From Planctomycetaceae bacterium (lineage in GTDB: Bacteria > Planctomycetota > Planctomycetia > Pirellulales > Thermoguttaceae), in assembly GCA_012719125.1 (NCBI GenBank), contig JAAYAY010000101.1:1-34481 (forward strand): 34,481 bases of DNA, given 5' to 3'. This document shows positions 1 to 7,571 of this stretch, one piece after another (position 1 is the stretch's first letter; each line of letters opens with the position of its first letter). A program made the position numbers and the translations under genes. Under the pieces are notes generated by a model. It made no database searches. It was given only the letters and a program-made list of their open reading frames with translations, and was not told where the DNA came from.

Positions 1-404
1 AACCGCCGAAGTACCGCGATCCAACGGGAAATGCGGACTGAAGTGGACCACCGTATTTCTGCAACCAGTAATGTCCTTGCTGCTTGGCGACAAATGCTAG
101 CATACGCAACCTATTTCAGTTCCTGGAGTTGTGGCTGTCCGCGAACTCAATCAGTCGAAGTAGTCAGCAGCCGTAAATTCCAATCAACGCTAACTCCTAC
201 GCACACAAATAATTACCGCTTCCCTACGGGTAGAACTTCGGGTTAGCGCTGCTCACGGCTCAGACCGGACGATGGTGTAGCAATATGTAGCTAATTCCAG
301 TGAATCCCAGGCGATTTCGCTTCATTCGACGGAATTCAGATATCTCGCAAATCTGGCGAATTCTTCGAGAAAACACGACCTCTTCTGTTACCTCACCCAC
401 AATG
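1..404. other. Gene-free, AT-richer stretch left of a sulfatase break
   Basis: I see no credible gene here on either strand. Possible reading frames are short and do not resemble any family I know. The base composition is visibly more AT-rich than the rest of the window, for instance around 175-220. Reading leftward on the minus strand, the sulfatase reading frame stops making sense at about 413, so this stretch may be foreign DNA joined at that point. No recognisable transposase or insertion-sequence end is visible. Confidence 0.5.
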
Positions 405-572
405 CTAATACCTATCGTCGGCCAGGATGAAGACGAGGTTGGGCCGGCGTTGTTCTGCTGCTAGGGCATTGTCGGAGTACCATGAGCTGACGGCTCCGGC
501 GACCATTAGGATGAACGCCACGATTCGGTGCGGTCGCGGGCGTGATGATTGCGAGAACGTGATAGGGGTCAT
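405..572 (-). pseudogene. N-terminal remnant of a secreted sulfatase
   Basis: An ATG at 572 opens a 55-residue frame. It has a basic N-terminus, a hydrophobic signal stretch (about residues 18-40, IVAFILMVAGAVSS then ALAAEQ) and then RRPNLVFILADD. That last string is the hallmark start of the type I sulfatase fold, where the two Asp bind calcium. Right after ADD the frame reads RY and stops, where intact sulfatases continue with LGYGD. The formylglycine motif (CxPSR) and the other roughly 400 residues are absent, and I found no continuation in other frames to the left. It lies 25 bp after the ceramidase-like gene on the same strand, so it was probably the last gene of that operon. Family identity is strong from one motif; loss of function is inferred from length. 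Confidence 0.75.
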
Positions 573-597
573 TGCCGTTCACTCGATTCAGGTGGGA

Positions 598-2136
598 TTA
601 TTGAGCAGGCGCGATCAACTCCTCGATGATCTTCAGGGCTTCGGTCTCGAAAAGCGCTTGCCACTCCGGGCCAAATCGTGCGTTCACGTCCTCGTAGGCT
701 TCCTCCGAATAGGCATCGGCGGTGGGGGCGTAGCCGAAATGGCCGTTGCTGTATCCGGCAACGAAGGTTTCGGGGGCGGGTGAACGCCGCTTGATATTCA
801 GCCCGACTTCGGCAAAGGGTTCGCCCGGGAAGGTGACCAGCACGAAGGGGCCGATGCGGAGGCCTTGGATCTCGGCGTCGATCGGTTCGGTGCCTTCTTT
901 CTGCAGAGCCTCGAGGGCGGCGAGGTTGCCGCGGACGCGGATCAGTTTTTCCATCTGCTCGATGGCCGCGAGGTACTTTTCGATACGTTGGCGGTTGTCG
1001 GCGTCGAGCCGATCGAGGTCGCCGGGAGTGGTTTGCTCTTCCTGCAAGTAACGATAGGAAGAATAGCTGGGATGCTCCGGATCGGCGAGGTGTTTCATGT
1101 AGAGCGGGAGAAACGTCTTGAAGTTGAGGAAGGTTCCCGCTCCGTGTGCGCCGCAGCCGGTGCCGGAGAAGAACTGAAGAATCTGTTCCTGCTGGCTTTC
1201 GAGCGAGTGGATTCGCGTCTCGAGATCCGTCCTGCGGGGCAGCTTGATGGAACGGCTGACGGCCCGCACGGTTACATCATTTGTCGGTTCGAGTTTGCGA
1301 AGCGCCGACAACGTACTTAGGCCGAGCATGGCGCCCAGCCGCTCGGTGGGTGGCGGAGCGTCGACGTCCTTGTACAGAACCGGAGTGATATCGCCCGCAC
1401 AACCTTGAAGGAACAGCGCCACGCTTCCGTCCCCCAGACCTTCCTCAACGACGCGCGAGGCGAACCCGGGCAAATCGGCAGTGACGGCCGCCGAGGGAAC
1501 GCCCCCGTAGGCATGGACGGCGAAATTGTAGAGCACGGCCAACGGGCGTCCGTCGGTGCGATCGAGCCGCAGCACGCCAATTTCCGAATCGACGGTCCCG
1601 ACACCGCGGATCTCGTCGTCGGGCGGAGAGGGCATGGCGCGGCGGATCGTCCAGGCTTTGCCGTCCGCCAACTGGAGCCGGCGATTCATCGTGATCCGTT
1701 CTTCGTGCCCTGTGCCGGCGGACGCACGGACGGGCACCAGCCCGTCGCCGGCTCGTTTCACAGTCTCTGCGGCACGGGCAGCGACTGTTTCGGGAGGCGG
1801 AAGCGGGCCTCCGTGATGGTTGTGGGACGCGTTGACGAGCACACACTGCGGCTCGATTCCGACTTGCTGCTTGATCTGATTGCGGATCGCCGCGGTCAAT
1901 TGGGTCGACACGCCGATGGCGTCCAGGCACACGATTGCCAGCCTCGTCTGGCCGTTGTCGACGACGAGGGCCTTTAGCTGAGGCGGATCGTGGACGGGCT
2001 GGTCGTTCGCAATCGGGCCGATGTCCGTTGCGGCGGCACCCGCACGGAGCGGATCTGCGCGTGACTGGCCAACAGCGAGCAAGAAACAACCCATGAGCGC
2101 GAGGCCGAGACGGCAATTGGACCGACGGTATGCCAT
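598..2136 (-). CDS. Neutral/alkaline ceramidase-like secreted hydrolase
   Basis: This is a 512-residue protein with an N-terminal signal peptide (about 1-27, cut near SRA). It resembles the catalytic domain of neutral/alkaline non-lysosomal ceramidases, zinc amidases that hydrolyse N-acyl sphingosine. Visible motifs are ASHNHHGGP (His105, His107, His108), NFAVHAYGG (His208), ADLPGFA, FLQGCAGDITP (243-252), FPGEP (Glu439) and GYSNGHFGY (Tyr462, Tyr469). These match in order the zinc ligands of the known enzymes (His, His, Glu, Tyr). It lacks the C-terminal immunoglobulin-like domain of true ceramidases, and planctomycetes carry many such short paralogues, so the substrate is not certain. The ATG is preceded by GGAGAG at good spacing. 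The HEAT-repeat gene ends 24 bp upstream and a broken sulfatase follows 25 bp downstream, suggesting one operon. Confidence 0.8.
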   Translation of the reverse strand: MAYRRSNCRLGLALMGCFLLAVGQSRADPLRAGAAATDIGPIANDQPVHDPPQLKALVVDNGQTRLAIVCLDAIGVSTQLTAAIRNQIKQQVGIEPQCVLVNASHNHHGGPLPPPETVAARAAETVKRAGDGLVPVRASAGTGHEERITMNRRLQLADGKAWTIRRAMPSPPDDEIRGVGTVDSEIGVLRLDRTDGRPLAVLYNFAVHAYGGVPSAAVTADLPGFASRVVEEGLGDGSVALFLQGCAGDITPVLYKDVDAPPPTERLGAMLGLSTLSALRKLEPTNDVTVRAVSRSIKLPRRTDLETRIHSLESQQEQILQFFSGTGCGAHGAGTFLNFKTFLPLYMKHLADPEHPSYSSYRYLQEEQTTPGDLDRLDADNRQRIEKYLAAIEQMEKLIRVRGNLAALEALQKEGTEPIDAEIQGLRIGPFVLVTFPGEPFAEVGLNIKRRSPAPETFVAGYSNGHFGYAPTADAYSEEAYEDVNARFGPEWQALFETEALKIIEELIAPAQ

Positions 2137-2160
2137 GGTTTCTCTCCGATTCTATGGTCT

Positions 2161-3126
2161 TCACGAAGGGTCGGCTGGAACGAGCTTCAGCAGTTCCTCA
2201 ACCTTCTTCCGCACCGCTTGCGATTCTGTTGTTTCGCTCAATCGCTCGATAGCCGCTCGAAATTGTTCGCTGGAGACCTCCGGGTTGACCGCCAGAAGTT
2301 GTCTCGCGGCCTCAAGTGCATTCACATGAATCAGATTCTGTTGAACACTTGCGAGCGTTCCGCCTGGGCTGCTCCCGATCACGGTTTGCTGATCGGGCGC
2401 GAGCATTTCGAGCAGGACGTCGATCGCGGCCGCGTTTCCCCGGCGGGCCAGGCCGGTGGCTGCGTTGTAGCGGACGAGCGTGCGTTCGTCCAGCAGCATG
2501 GCGGTGAGCCGCTCTTCGGCCTCATCCCCGCCCAGCACGCCCAAGGCATAAGCGGCACTGAGCCGAATCTGCCAATCGCCGTCGCGGGAGGCCGCAAGGA
2601 GCGACTCGGCCAGTCCGGGTTCTGGGCCGACGCGATCTGAGCCGAGCGTGCCGGCCAGCAGGGCGATCGCTTCGATGGCCGAGCGCCGCACGGCGCCATC
2701 GTGCCGCGAGCTGCTCGCCTGAACCAGTACGGGAAGCGAAACGTCGGACTCGAACTCTCCCAAGGCGCGGCAAAGGTAGATCTGGAGCGCGGCGTCCTCG
2801 TTGCGGGCGCCGGCGGCCTGCAACTCCCGGCGGAGGATCTCGGTCAGTCGGCCGGCCAATTGGCGATCCCTGCGCACCGCGGCATGGTTGGGGTCGGCCA
2901 GCAGACCGGCAAGCTGAACGGCCGCTCGCCAGCGGGCATTCCCCTCGCGCCGCTCGATCGTTTCGACCAGTTGATCGGGGCCGGTTTCGGAAAACATCAT
3001 CCAGCGAAGTCCAACCACGGTTGCCAGACAGACCAAAATGATCGCACCGGGCACAAGAACGAAACTGACCAGGAACCGCCCCAAAGGCACGCGAACCTCG
3101 GCAGTTTCTTCCCGTGTTTCCGACAA
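2161..3126 (-). CDS. HEAT-repeat protein with one N-terminal membrane anchor
   Basis: This 321-residue protein has a short cytoplasmic N-terminus, one membrane helix (about 18-43, VSFVLVPGAIILVCLATVVGL) and a helical repeat domain from about 50 to the end. Repeats such as RRSAIEAIALLAG, IRLSAAYALGVLGG and VRYNAATGLARRG are typical HEAT/PBS-lyase-like repeats, which bind proteins and are not catalytic. The start is TTG at 3126, with GGAG about 7 nt upstream; I see no in-frame ATG with a better site. It is the first gene of the minus-strand group with the ceramidase-like gene (24-bp gap). The partner and exact job cannot be read from sequence. Confidence 0.8.
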   Translation of the reverse strand: MSETREETAEVRVPLGRFLVSFVLVPGAIILVCLATVVGLRWMMFSETGPDQLVETIERREGNARWRAAVQLAGLLADPNHAAVRRDRQLAGRLTEILRRELQAAGARNEDAALQIYLCRALGEFESDVSLPVLVQASSSRHDGAVRRSAIEAIALLAGTLGSDRVGPEPGLAESLLAASRDGDWQIRLSAAYALGVLGGDEAEERLTAMLLDERTLVRYNAATGLARRGNAAAIDVLLEMLAPDQQTVIGSSPGGTLASVQQNLIHVNALEAARQLLAVNPEVSSEQFRAAIERLSETTESQAVRKKVEELLKLVPADPS

Positions 3127-3186
3127 GACACCACTCCGCCTGCAACACTTCTGTAGCTTCTGTCCCCCGCACTCCTCTCAACTCTT

Positions 3187-3214
3187 CCTGACCCCTGACC
3201 CCTGAACCCCGAAC
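3187..3214. repeat. Degenerate CCCCTGA heptamer repeat
   Basis: About four imperfect tandem units of CCCCTGA/CCCTGAA lie between the divergent HEAT-repeat and lipoate-ligase genes. They are followed by CTGACAAC. A cleaner array of the same heptamer lies at 28225-28256 (opposite orientation), also ending in CTGACAAC. Function unknown. Confidence 0.6.
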
Positions 3215-3301
3215 ACTGACAACCTTCTTCATGCCCATTCTCCGGGAACGGCTCGTCTTCTGCAAACGGGCCCCTCGCCTCGGCGGGGGGCGTCTGCAAA
3301 A

Positions 3302-4087
3302 ATGTCTCGTATGAGACTGCTCGACCTGACGCTTCCAACCCCCGAAGAGAACCTGGCCCTCGATGAGGCGCTCCTCGATCGGGCCGAGGCCGGCGAGTCT
3401 GCGGGCGAGGTGCTTCGGCTGTGGGAGCCGGACGCGCCGATGGTGGTCGTCGGCCGGTCCTCAAAGCTGGCTGAGGAAGTGAACTTGGACGAATGCCGCC
3501 GCCGCGGGATACCGGTTCTTCGGCGAACGAGCGGCGGGACGTCGATTGTGGCCGGGCCGGGCTGCCTGATGTATGCCGTTGTTCTCAGCCTCATCGATCG
3601 GCCCGAACTGAGAGCGATCGACGAGGCCCATCGTTTCGTGCTCGGTCGGATCGCCGAGGCTCTCTCGCCCTTCGTGCCGGGGATCCGTTGCCGTGGGACG
3701 AGCGACCTGGTTCTGGACGACAGCGAGCAGTGTTCGCCCGAGCGGGCTTGCTGCGGAGATACGAGCGGACGGACGGCCCTCAAGGTTTCGGGGAACAGCG
3801 TGCGGGTGAAGCGGAATTGGCTCTTGTATCACGGCACGCTGCTCTACGACTTTCCCATCGAGTTGATCGAGGCCTGCCTGCCTATGCCGCCGCGCGAGCC
3901 GGACTATCGTGGCGGTCGTTCCCACCGGCAATTCGTGGTCAACTTGCCGATTTCGCGAACCGATCTTCGCCGGGCGATCGTTGCGGCCTGGCAGGCCGAC
4001 GAGCCTTGCGAAGCCTGGCCCCGCGAGCTGACCGCCAATCTGGTCGCGGAGCGATACGGGCTCGCCTCGTGGCACGCCGATCGCTGA
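3302..4087 (+). CDS. Lipoate-protein ligase A family protein (BPL/LPL domain)
   Basis: This 261-residue protein has a biotin/lipoate ligase catalytic fold. Motifs in order are NLALDEALL (17-25), RRTSGGTSIVAGPGCLMY (74-91), equivalent to the RRxSGGG lipoate-binding loop, KVSGNSVR (161-168) with the likely catalytic Lys161, and HGTLL (178-182). Such enzymes join lipoate or octanoate to lipoyl domains of the pyruvate and glycine-cleavage complexes. The GPGCL variant of the loop occurs in a ligase-like subfamily that may use octanoate, so I give no symbol. Between the two motifs is an insert with three cysteines (Cys144, Cys150, Cys151). The ATG at 3302 has only a weak G-rich site; an in-frame ATG at 3311 is an alternative. 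It converges on the kinase gene with a 7-bp gap. Confidence 0.85.
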   Translation: MSRMRLLDLTLPTPEENLALDEALLDRAEAGESAGEVLRLWEPDAPMVVVGRSSKLAEEVNLDECRRRGIPVLRRTSGGTSIVAGPGCLMYAVVLSLIDRPELRAIDEAHRFVLGRIAEALSPFVPGIRCRGTSDLVLDDSEQCSPERACCGDTSGRTALKVSGNSVRVKRNWLLYHGTLLYDFPIELIEACLPMPPREPDYRGGRSHRQFVVNLPISRTDLRRAIVAAWQADEPCEAWPRELTANLVAERYGLASWHADR

Positions 4088-4094
4088 ACAGACG

Positions 4095-6281
4095 TCAGCC
4101 TGTCGGCTTCTGCGATTTGCCGGGGAGCACGGATGAACCGGCGGTTGTCTTCGCGGTTTCGGTGTCGGACGACCAGAAGAGCGTCTTCTGTACGGATTCG
4201 CCTTGTTCGAGGAGTCGATAAGCCACGCCCCAAAGCCCGAGCACGACGAGGGCAACCATCGCCAAGGCGCTCCATCCATAGACGACCAGGCCGGCCTTGA
4301 GTTCCCGCAGGGTGGCTCCGATGGCGGTATCGTACGATTCCTGAACGATCACCACCCAATCGCGGCCCCGCGACTGGAGTTTGACGTCGGCCGTCTCGGC
4401 CAGCCAGCGCCGGTCGTATTTCGGGTCGACCGCCCCCACCGGATCGCGGTAAGCCGCCTTGCGTCGTGGCGATTCCGGGAACTGGCGGTCGTCAATGATT
4501 AGGCGGCGCAGGGGGTCCGATTCATCCGCAACCTGGCGAGCGGGGCTTGTCATCACGGGATGGTCGAGGATATGCCCGGGAATGCCCGGCTTTGGCTGTT
4601 CCACGAGTACGGCGAACTGGGCGGTTGCATCGGCGTCGACGGGCTCCATGAGGTCGCCGATGCCCACGGTCAGCCCCCCCACCCCGAGGAAGGTGCCGTC
4701 TTCGTCGTCTGCGAAGATAGGCGTTGAAACCGCAACATTCCAAATGCCCGAGGCCTTGCTCTGGTAGGCGACGGAGGGGCCGGTTTGCATGATATGCTGG
4801 TCCGGCGGCAAACGTTCGCCTTCGTCCAGATCGGTCGGGCCTCCGTGGAAATAGGATCGCCACGTGTAGCAATAGCCGACGGTCGAGGGCTCAGGCGCTC
4901 GGGCAATCTGGACGCCGCGGGCGTCGTTCAAAAACCAACTGTTCACCTTCCCGTTGGTGCCCGCGGCGGCGGGAACCACGGCTTCCAAAGCGGCCTGGAG
5001 GGCTTGCTGCCCGGGATGCTCGCGGAATTCGGTGCGGAGCGCCGCCCGCCGGTCCTCCGAAATCGCAGGATCGCTGAGAAGGCGGGACAGTTCGCTCAGT
5101 TCCGGATCGTTTACCGCCTGGATGAACTCCCGGCGAAGGTATTCTGACGCGACCATACTCTCAACAGCACGGCAGCGGCGTTCCACGCCTGCTGCCACGG
5201 CCTTCGCCACCGATCGGGCGGCAAACCGATTCGTCTTGAGGGCTTGGGCGAGCAGTTCTGCTTCCGAACGAGCAAGGGTCCGGCTGAAACCGGTCCAGGC
5301 AAACAGCGAGACAACCAGCAAGACCAGAGCCGGCCCAAACGTTCCCAGGAGCATCGCCGGACGGCGTGCTCGCCGTGCATCGCGAGCGTCGAGGGCGTCG
5401 AGCACGGCCTGCACGTTCGCAAATCGTTGTTTGGGATCCGGCGCCAGGCAACGTTCGATGATCTCGGCCAAAGCACGGTCGACACCCCGCACCTGGCGAT
5501 GGGCTGTCGGAAGGAGGCTGCGACGAATGATCTTGCGGTACTCCGCCAGGCGAAGGCCGAAATCGTCGATATTCTCAAGCTGCGCAAGAGTTGCCTCGTT
5601 TCGATGGGGGGGCTTGCCGGTCAGCATGCAGTAGAGCAGCGCGCCGAGCGCATAGACGTCCCATCGAACGTCGGGCACGGCCTCCAGGTTTGCCTGTTCG
5701 GGAGGCATGTAGAACAAGGTTCCCAAGGCGGGGGCCTGCTCATGGAACAGACGAGACTGGCCGAAGTCCGCCAGACGTGGCCGATTGTCCTGGTCGAGCA
5801 GCACGTTTCCCGGCTTCAAATCACAGTGAAGCACCCCTCTTCCGTGGGCGTGAATCAGTCCAACGGCCACCTCGCGAAAAATGCCGACCGCCTCGCGACA
5901 TGTCAGCGGCTCCTGGTGAAGCCGGTCGGCCAGAGATCCCCGTTCGAGATATTCCATTACGTAGTAGGGGGGGTCGGCGTCCCATCCGACGCCAATGAGC
6001 TGGACCACGTGGCGGTCGGCAAAAAGGAATGTCAACTTCTCGACTTCTCGCGAAAGAAGAGACCAGTCCAGTCCCCCTCGGTGGGCATAGAATTTGATTG
6101 CCACGCGCCGGCCCGTGTTTCGCTCCCGGGCATGCCAGACCTCGCCGTAGGCTCCAGAGCCGAGAAGCTGCTCCAACTCGTATCCCGGTACCACGGTTGG
6201 GGGCCTCACGGCCTGCAAGCTGCGCTGCTGGGCGCGAAGCTTCTGCTCTTGGTCCTGTGGTAGGGTAGGGTCGTTATCCAT
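4095..6281 (-). CDS. Membrane Ser/Thr protein kinase with Cache-like sensor
   Basis: This is a 728-residue transmembrane kinase. The cytoplasmic kinase domain (about 34-300) has a glycine loop GSGAYGEV (41-48), Lys63 in VAIKF, HCDLKPGNVLL with Asp154, Lys156 and Asn159, DFG (172-174) and PPE (193-195). The catalytic loop has HCD in place of HRD, so it is a non-RD kinase. A membrane helix (about 308-330) leads to an extracytoplasmic region (about 335-660) with Cache-like features (WFLNDARG, YFHGG, SKASGIWNVAVSTPIF, FLGVGGLTV), then a second helix (about 662-686) and a short tail. It should sense a small ligand outside and phosphorylate proteins inside. I chose the ATG at 6281; the frame also allows TTG at 6299, but a TATAAT box lies between them. 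The gene's 3' end faces the lipoate-ligase gene. Confidence 0.9.
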   Translation of the reverse strand: MDNDPTLPQDQEQKLRAQQRSLQAVRPPTVVPGYELEQLLGSGAYGEVWHARERNTGRRVAIKFYAHRGGLDWSLLSREVEKLTFLFADRHVVQLIGVGWDADPPYYVMEYLERGSLADRLHQEPLTCREAVGIFREVAVGLIHAHGRGVLHCDLKPGNVLLDQDNRPRLADFGQSRLFHEQAPALGTLFYMPPEQANLEAVPDVRWDVYALGALLYCMLTGKPPHRNEATLAQLENIDDFGLRLAEYRKIIRRSLLPTAHRQVRGVDRALAEIIERCLAPDPKQRFANVQAVLDALDARDARRARRPAMLLGTFGPALVLLVVSLFAWTGFSRTLARSEAELLAQALKTNRFAARSVAKAVAAGVERRCRAVESMVASEYLRREFIQAVNDPELSELSRLLSDPAISEDRRAALRTEFREHPGQQALQAALEAVVPAAAGTNGKVNSWFLNDARGVQIARAPEPSTVGYCYTWRSYFHGGPTDLDEGERLPPDQHIMQTGPSVAYQSKASGIWNVAVSTPIFADDEDGTFLGVGGLTVGIGDLMEPVDADATAQFAVLVEQPKPGIPGHILDHPVMTSPARQVADESDPLRRLIIDDRQFPESPRRKAAYRDPVGAVDPKYDRRWLAETADVKLQSRGRDWVVIVQESYDTAIGATLRELKAGLVVYGWSALAMVALVVLGLWGVAYRLLEQGESVQKTLFWSSDTETAKTTAGSSVLPGKSQKPTG

Positions 6282-6287
6282 GTCGGG

Positions 6288-6293
6288 ATTATA
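6288..6293 (-). promoter_or_regulatory. TATAAT box directly before the kinase start
   Basis: A perfect -10 hexamer (TATAAT on the minus strand) ends 6 nt before the kinase ATG. Transcription from it would begin at or next to the ATG, giving a leaderless mRNA. No ribosome site is visible before the ATG, which fits. The -35 region is poor (AGTCTT at 17 nt). Confidence 0.4.
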
Positions 6294-6299
6294 AGACAA

Positions 6300-6744
6300 C
6301 CGGACGAGAGAAGACTACCGGCCAGCAAACATGTGACAGAACTTGCCGTTAGTGGAAGTGGGTGTTTGTTGAAGGGAGTGGGGAGGTTCATGTTCATTTC
6401 ATGTGAGATTTGATCATTTGTGAACCAGTCATTCGGGCACCGTATTAGTACGGTGCAGTCGCGAACACACTGAGAAATGCCGCGGTTTGGATTTCGTTCC
6501 TTGACGGCTGCCTTTTTTGGCTCGTGGCCTGAGTCCGTGGATAATCGTCTTGGCGTGGAAACAAGAAGTGATTACACTTTATTGCGGCAGACATCCAGCG
6601 CCTTTGGGGTTAGGACGTTTCCGGCGACAGGGGTTCGAGGCACAACGCTTGTCGGCGGTTGCTGTTTGAGGGCGGTGGGACTCTTGAAGCGCGTTTCGTC
6701 GTGCTTCAGTGGAACGGAACCAAAGACAGTGAGACTGGGGAGTC
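6300..6744. other. Intergenic region between divergent genes
   Basis: The kinase is read leftward and the zinc/HNH-like gene rightward from this 445-bp stretch. The only structure I can support is the inverted repeat at 6437-6456. A 132-codon open frame at 6477-6875 shows no recognisable domain and overlaps the next gene, so I do not call it. Confidence 0.5.
6437..6456. repeat. Perfect 8-bp inverted repeat
   Basis: GCACCGTA and TACGGTGC are separated by TTAG. No T-run follows on either strand, so it is more like an operator or small hairpin than a terminator. It sits between two divergent genes, about 155 bp from the kinase start and 290 bp from the next gene. Confidence 0.5.
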
Positions 6745-7338
6745 ATGCCGCGCTACAATCGAAGAGTGCCTTCTTCTATTCGCGTCAATCTTCTGGACCA
6801 GAGACTCGGCCATTTGACCGTCATCGGATTTGGGGGGCGGCGCAACGGCCAGACCATGTGGGTCTGCCGCTGTGATTGCGGGAATGTGGCGGAGTATCAC
6901 GCGGGGAATCTGCGTGCAGGGCGTTCGTCCAAGTGCGTCCAGTGCCAGCTCGACGCACTCCAGCAAACCAGGAAGAACCTCAGCCACGGGTATTCAAGCA
7001 CCTCGACCTACCGTGCCTGGACGGGTACCCGGCGCTACGGGCGGTGCAAACGCTGGGAGAAATTCGAGAGCTTCCTGGCCGACATGGGCAAGAGGCCCAA
7101 GGGGTCCCGCCTGATCCGCATCAACCGCAAACGGCCGTACTCCAAATCGAATGCAGTCTGGCGCACCCCTGCTGAAACGCTTAGGGAAGACGTCGATCGG
7201 ACTCTCCAGGCGATGCTGGCCGCCGGCGTCATTGACGAGTCGAAGAGCGCCCGCCAGCGCCGGCGCTTGCGGCGAATGACCCGTCAGGCACGGTACCAGT
7301 TGCGATTGTCGCTCAACGGGAATCATAACCCACAATAG
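6745..7338 (+). CDS. Phage-type zinc-ribbon / degenerate HNH-like protein
   Basis: This is a 197-residue basic protein. The N-terminal part (20-68) reads GHLTVIGFGGRRNGQTMWV, then CRCDCG (Cys41, 43, 45) and CVQC (Cys64, 67). This zinc-binding layout is common in phage HNH/AP2-type homing proteins. The next part, HGYSSTSTYRAW (81-92) ... RWEKFESFLADMG (103-115), resembles the nuclease-like half of those proteins. Compared with the usual layout, the segment around the YGGRGI motif is missing, and the DRID block appears as IRIN (124-127), so nuclease activity is doubtful. The C-terminus (170-197) is Arg-rich and probably binds nucleic acid. The ATG follows GGGGAG at short spacing. It has no phage neighbours, which suggests an old, domesticated mobile gene. 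Confidence 0.65.
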   Translation: MPRYNRRVPSSIRVNLLDQRLGHLTVIGFGGRRNGQTMWVCRCDCGNVAEYHAGNLRAGRSSKCVQCQLDALQQTRKNLSHGYSSTSTYRAWTGTRRYGRCKRWEKFESFLADMGKRPKGSRLIRINRKRPYSKSNAVWRTPAETLREDVDRTLQAMLAAGVIDESKSARQRRRLRRMTRQARYQLRLSLNGNHNPQ

Positions 7339-7396
7339 TGGTTGGTTGATTTCCCAGATTCTCCAGCTTTTCTTGTCGTCGCTCCCTGAGCTGACA

Positions 7397-7424
7397 TTGA
7401 TTCTCTCGCCCATTCAACTAGAAT
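7397..7424 (+). promoter_or_regulatory. Putative promoter for the lysS block
   Basis: TTGATT and TAGAAT are separated by 16 nt and lie about 150 bp before the chosen lysS start. It is the best sigma-70-like match in the gap after the zinc/HNH-like gene. Confidence 0.4.
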
Positions 7425-7571
7425 GTCGCGATTCTGGACGTGATGAAAACGGCGGACTCCCCCCGTCCATGTACAGCCTGGCCCAGTCGTGGTAGGGGGG
7501 GCAACGTGTTTCCGTTTACTAGCACTCACTTCAATCGAGAAACTCCGGGGACGATCAGGAACGGCAAGTTG

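Noticed and set aside
427-783. 118-codon plus-strand frame
   Set aside because: It overlaps the sulfatase remnant and the end of the ceramidase-like gene on the other strand and has no protein-like features.
6477-6875. 132-codon plus-strand frame before the zinc/HNH-like gene
   Set aside because: No recognisable domain, overlaps the better-supported gene, and contains typical non-coding Ser/Arg-rich translation.
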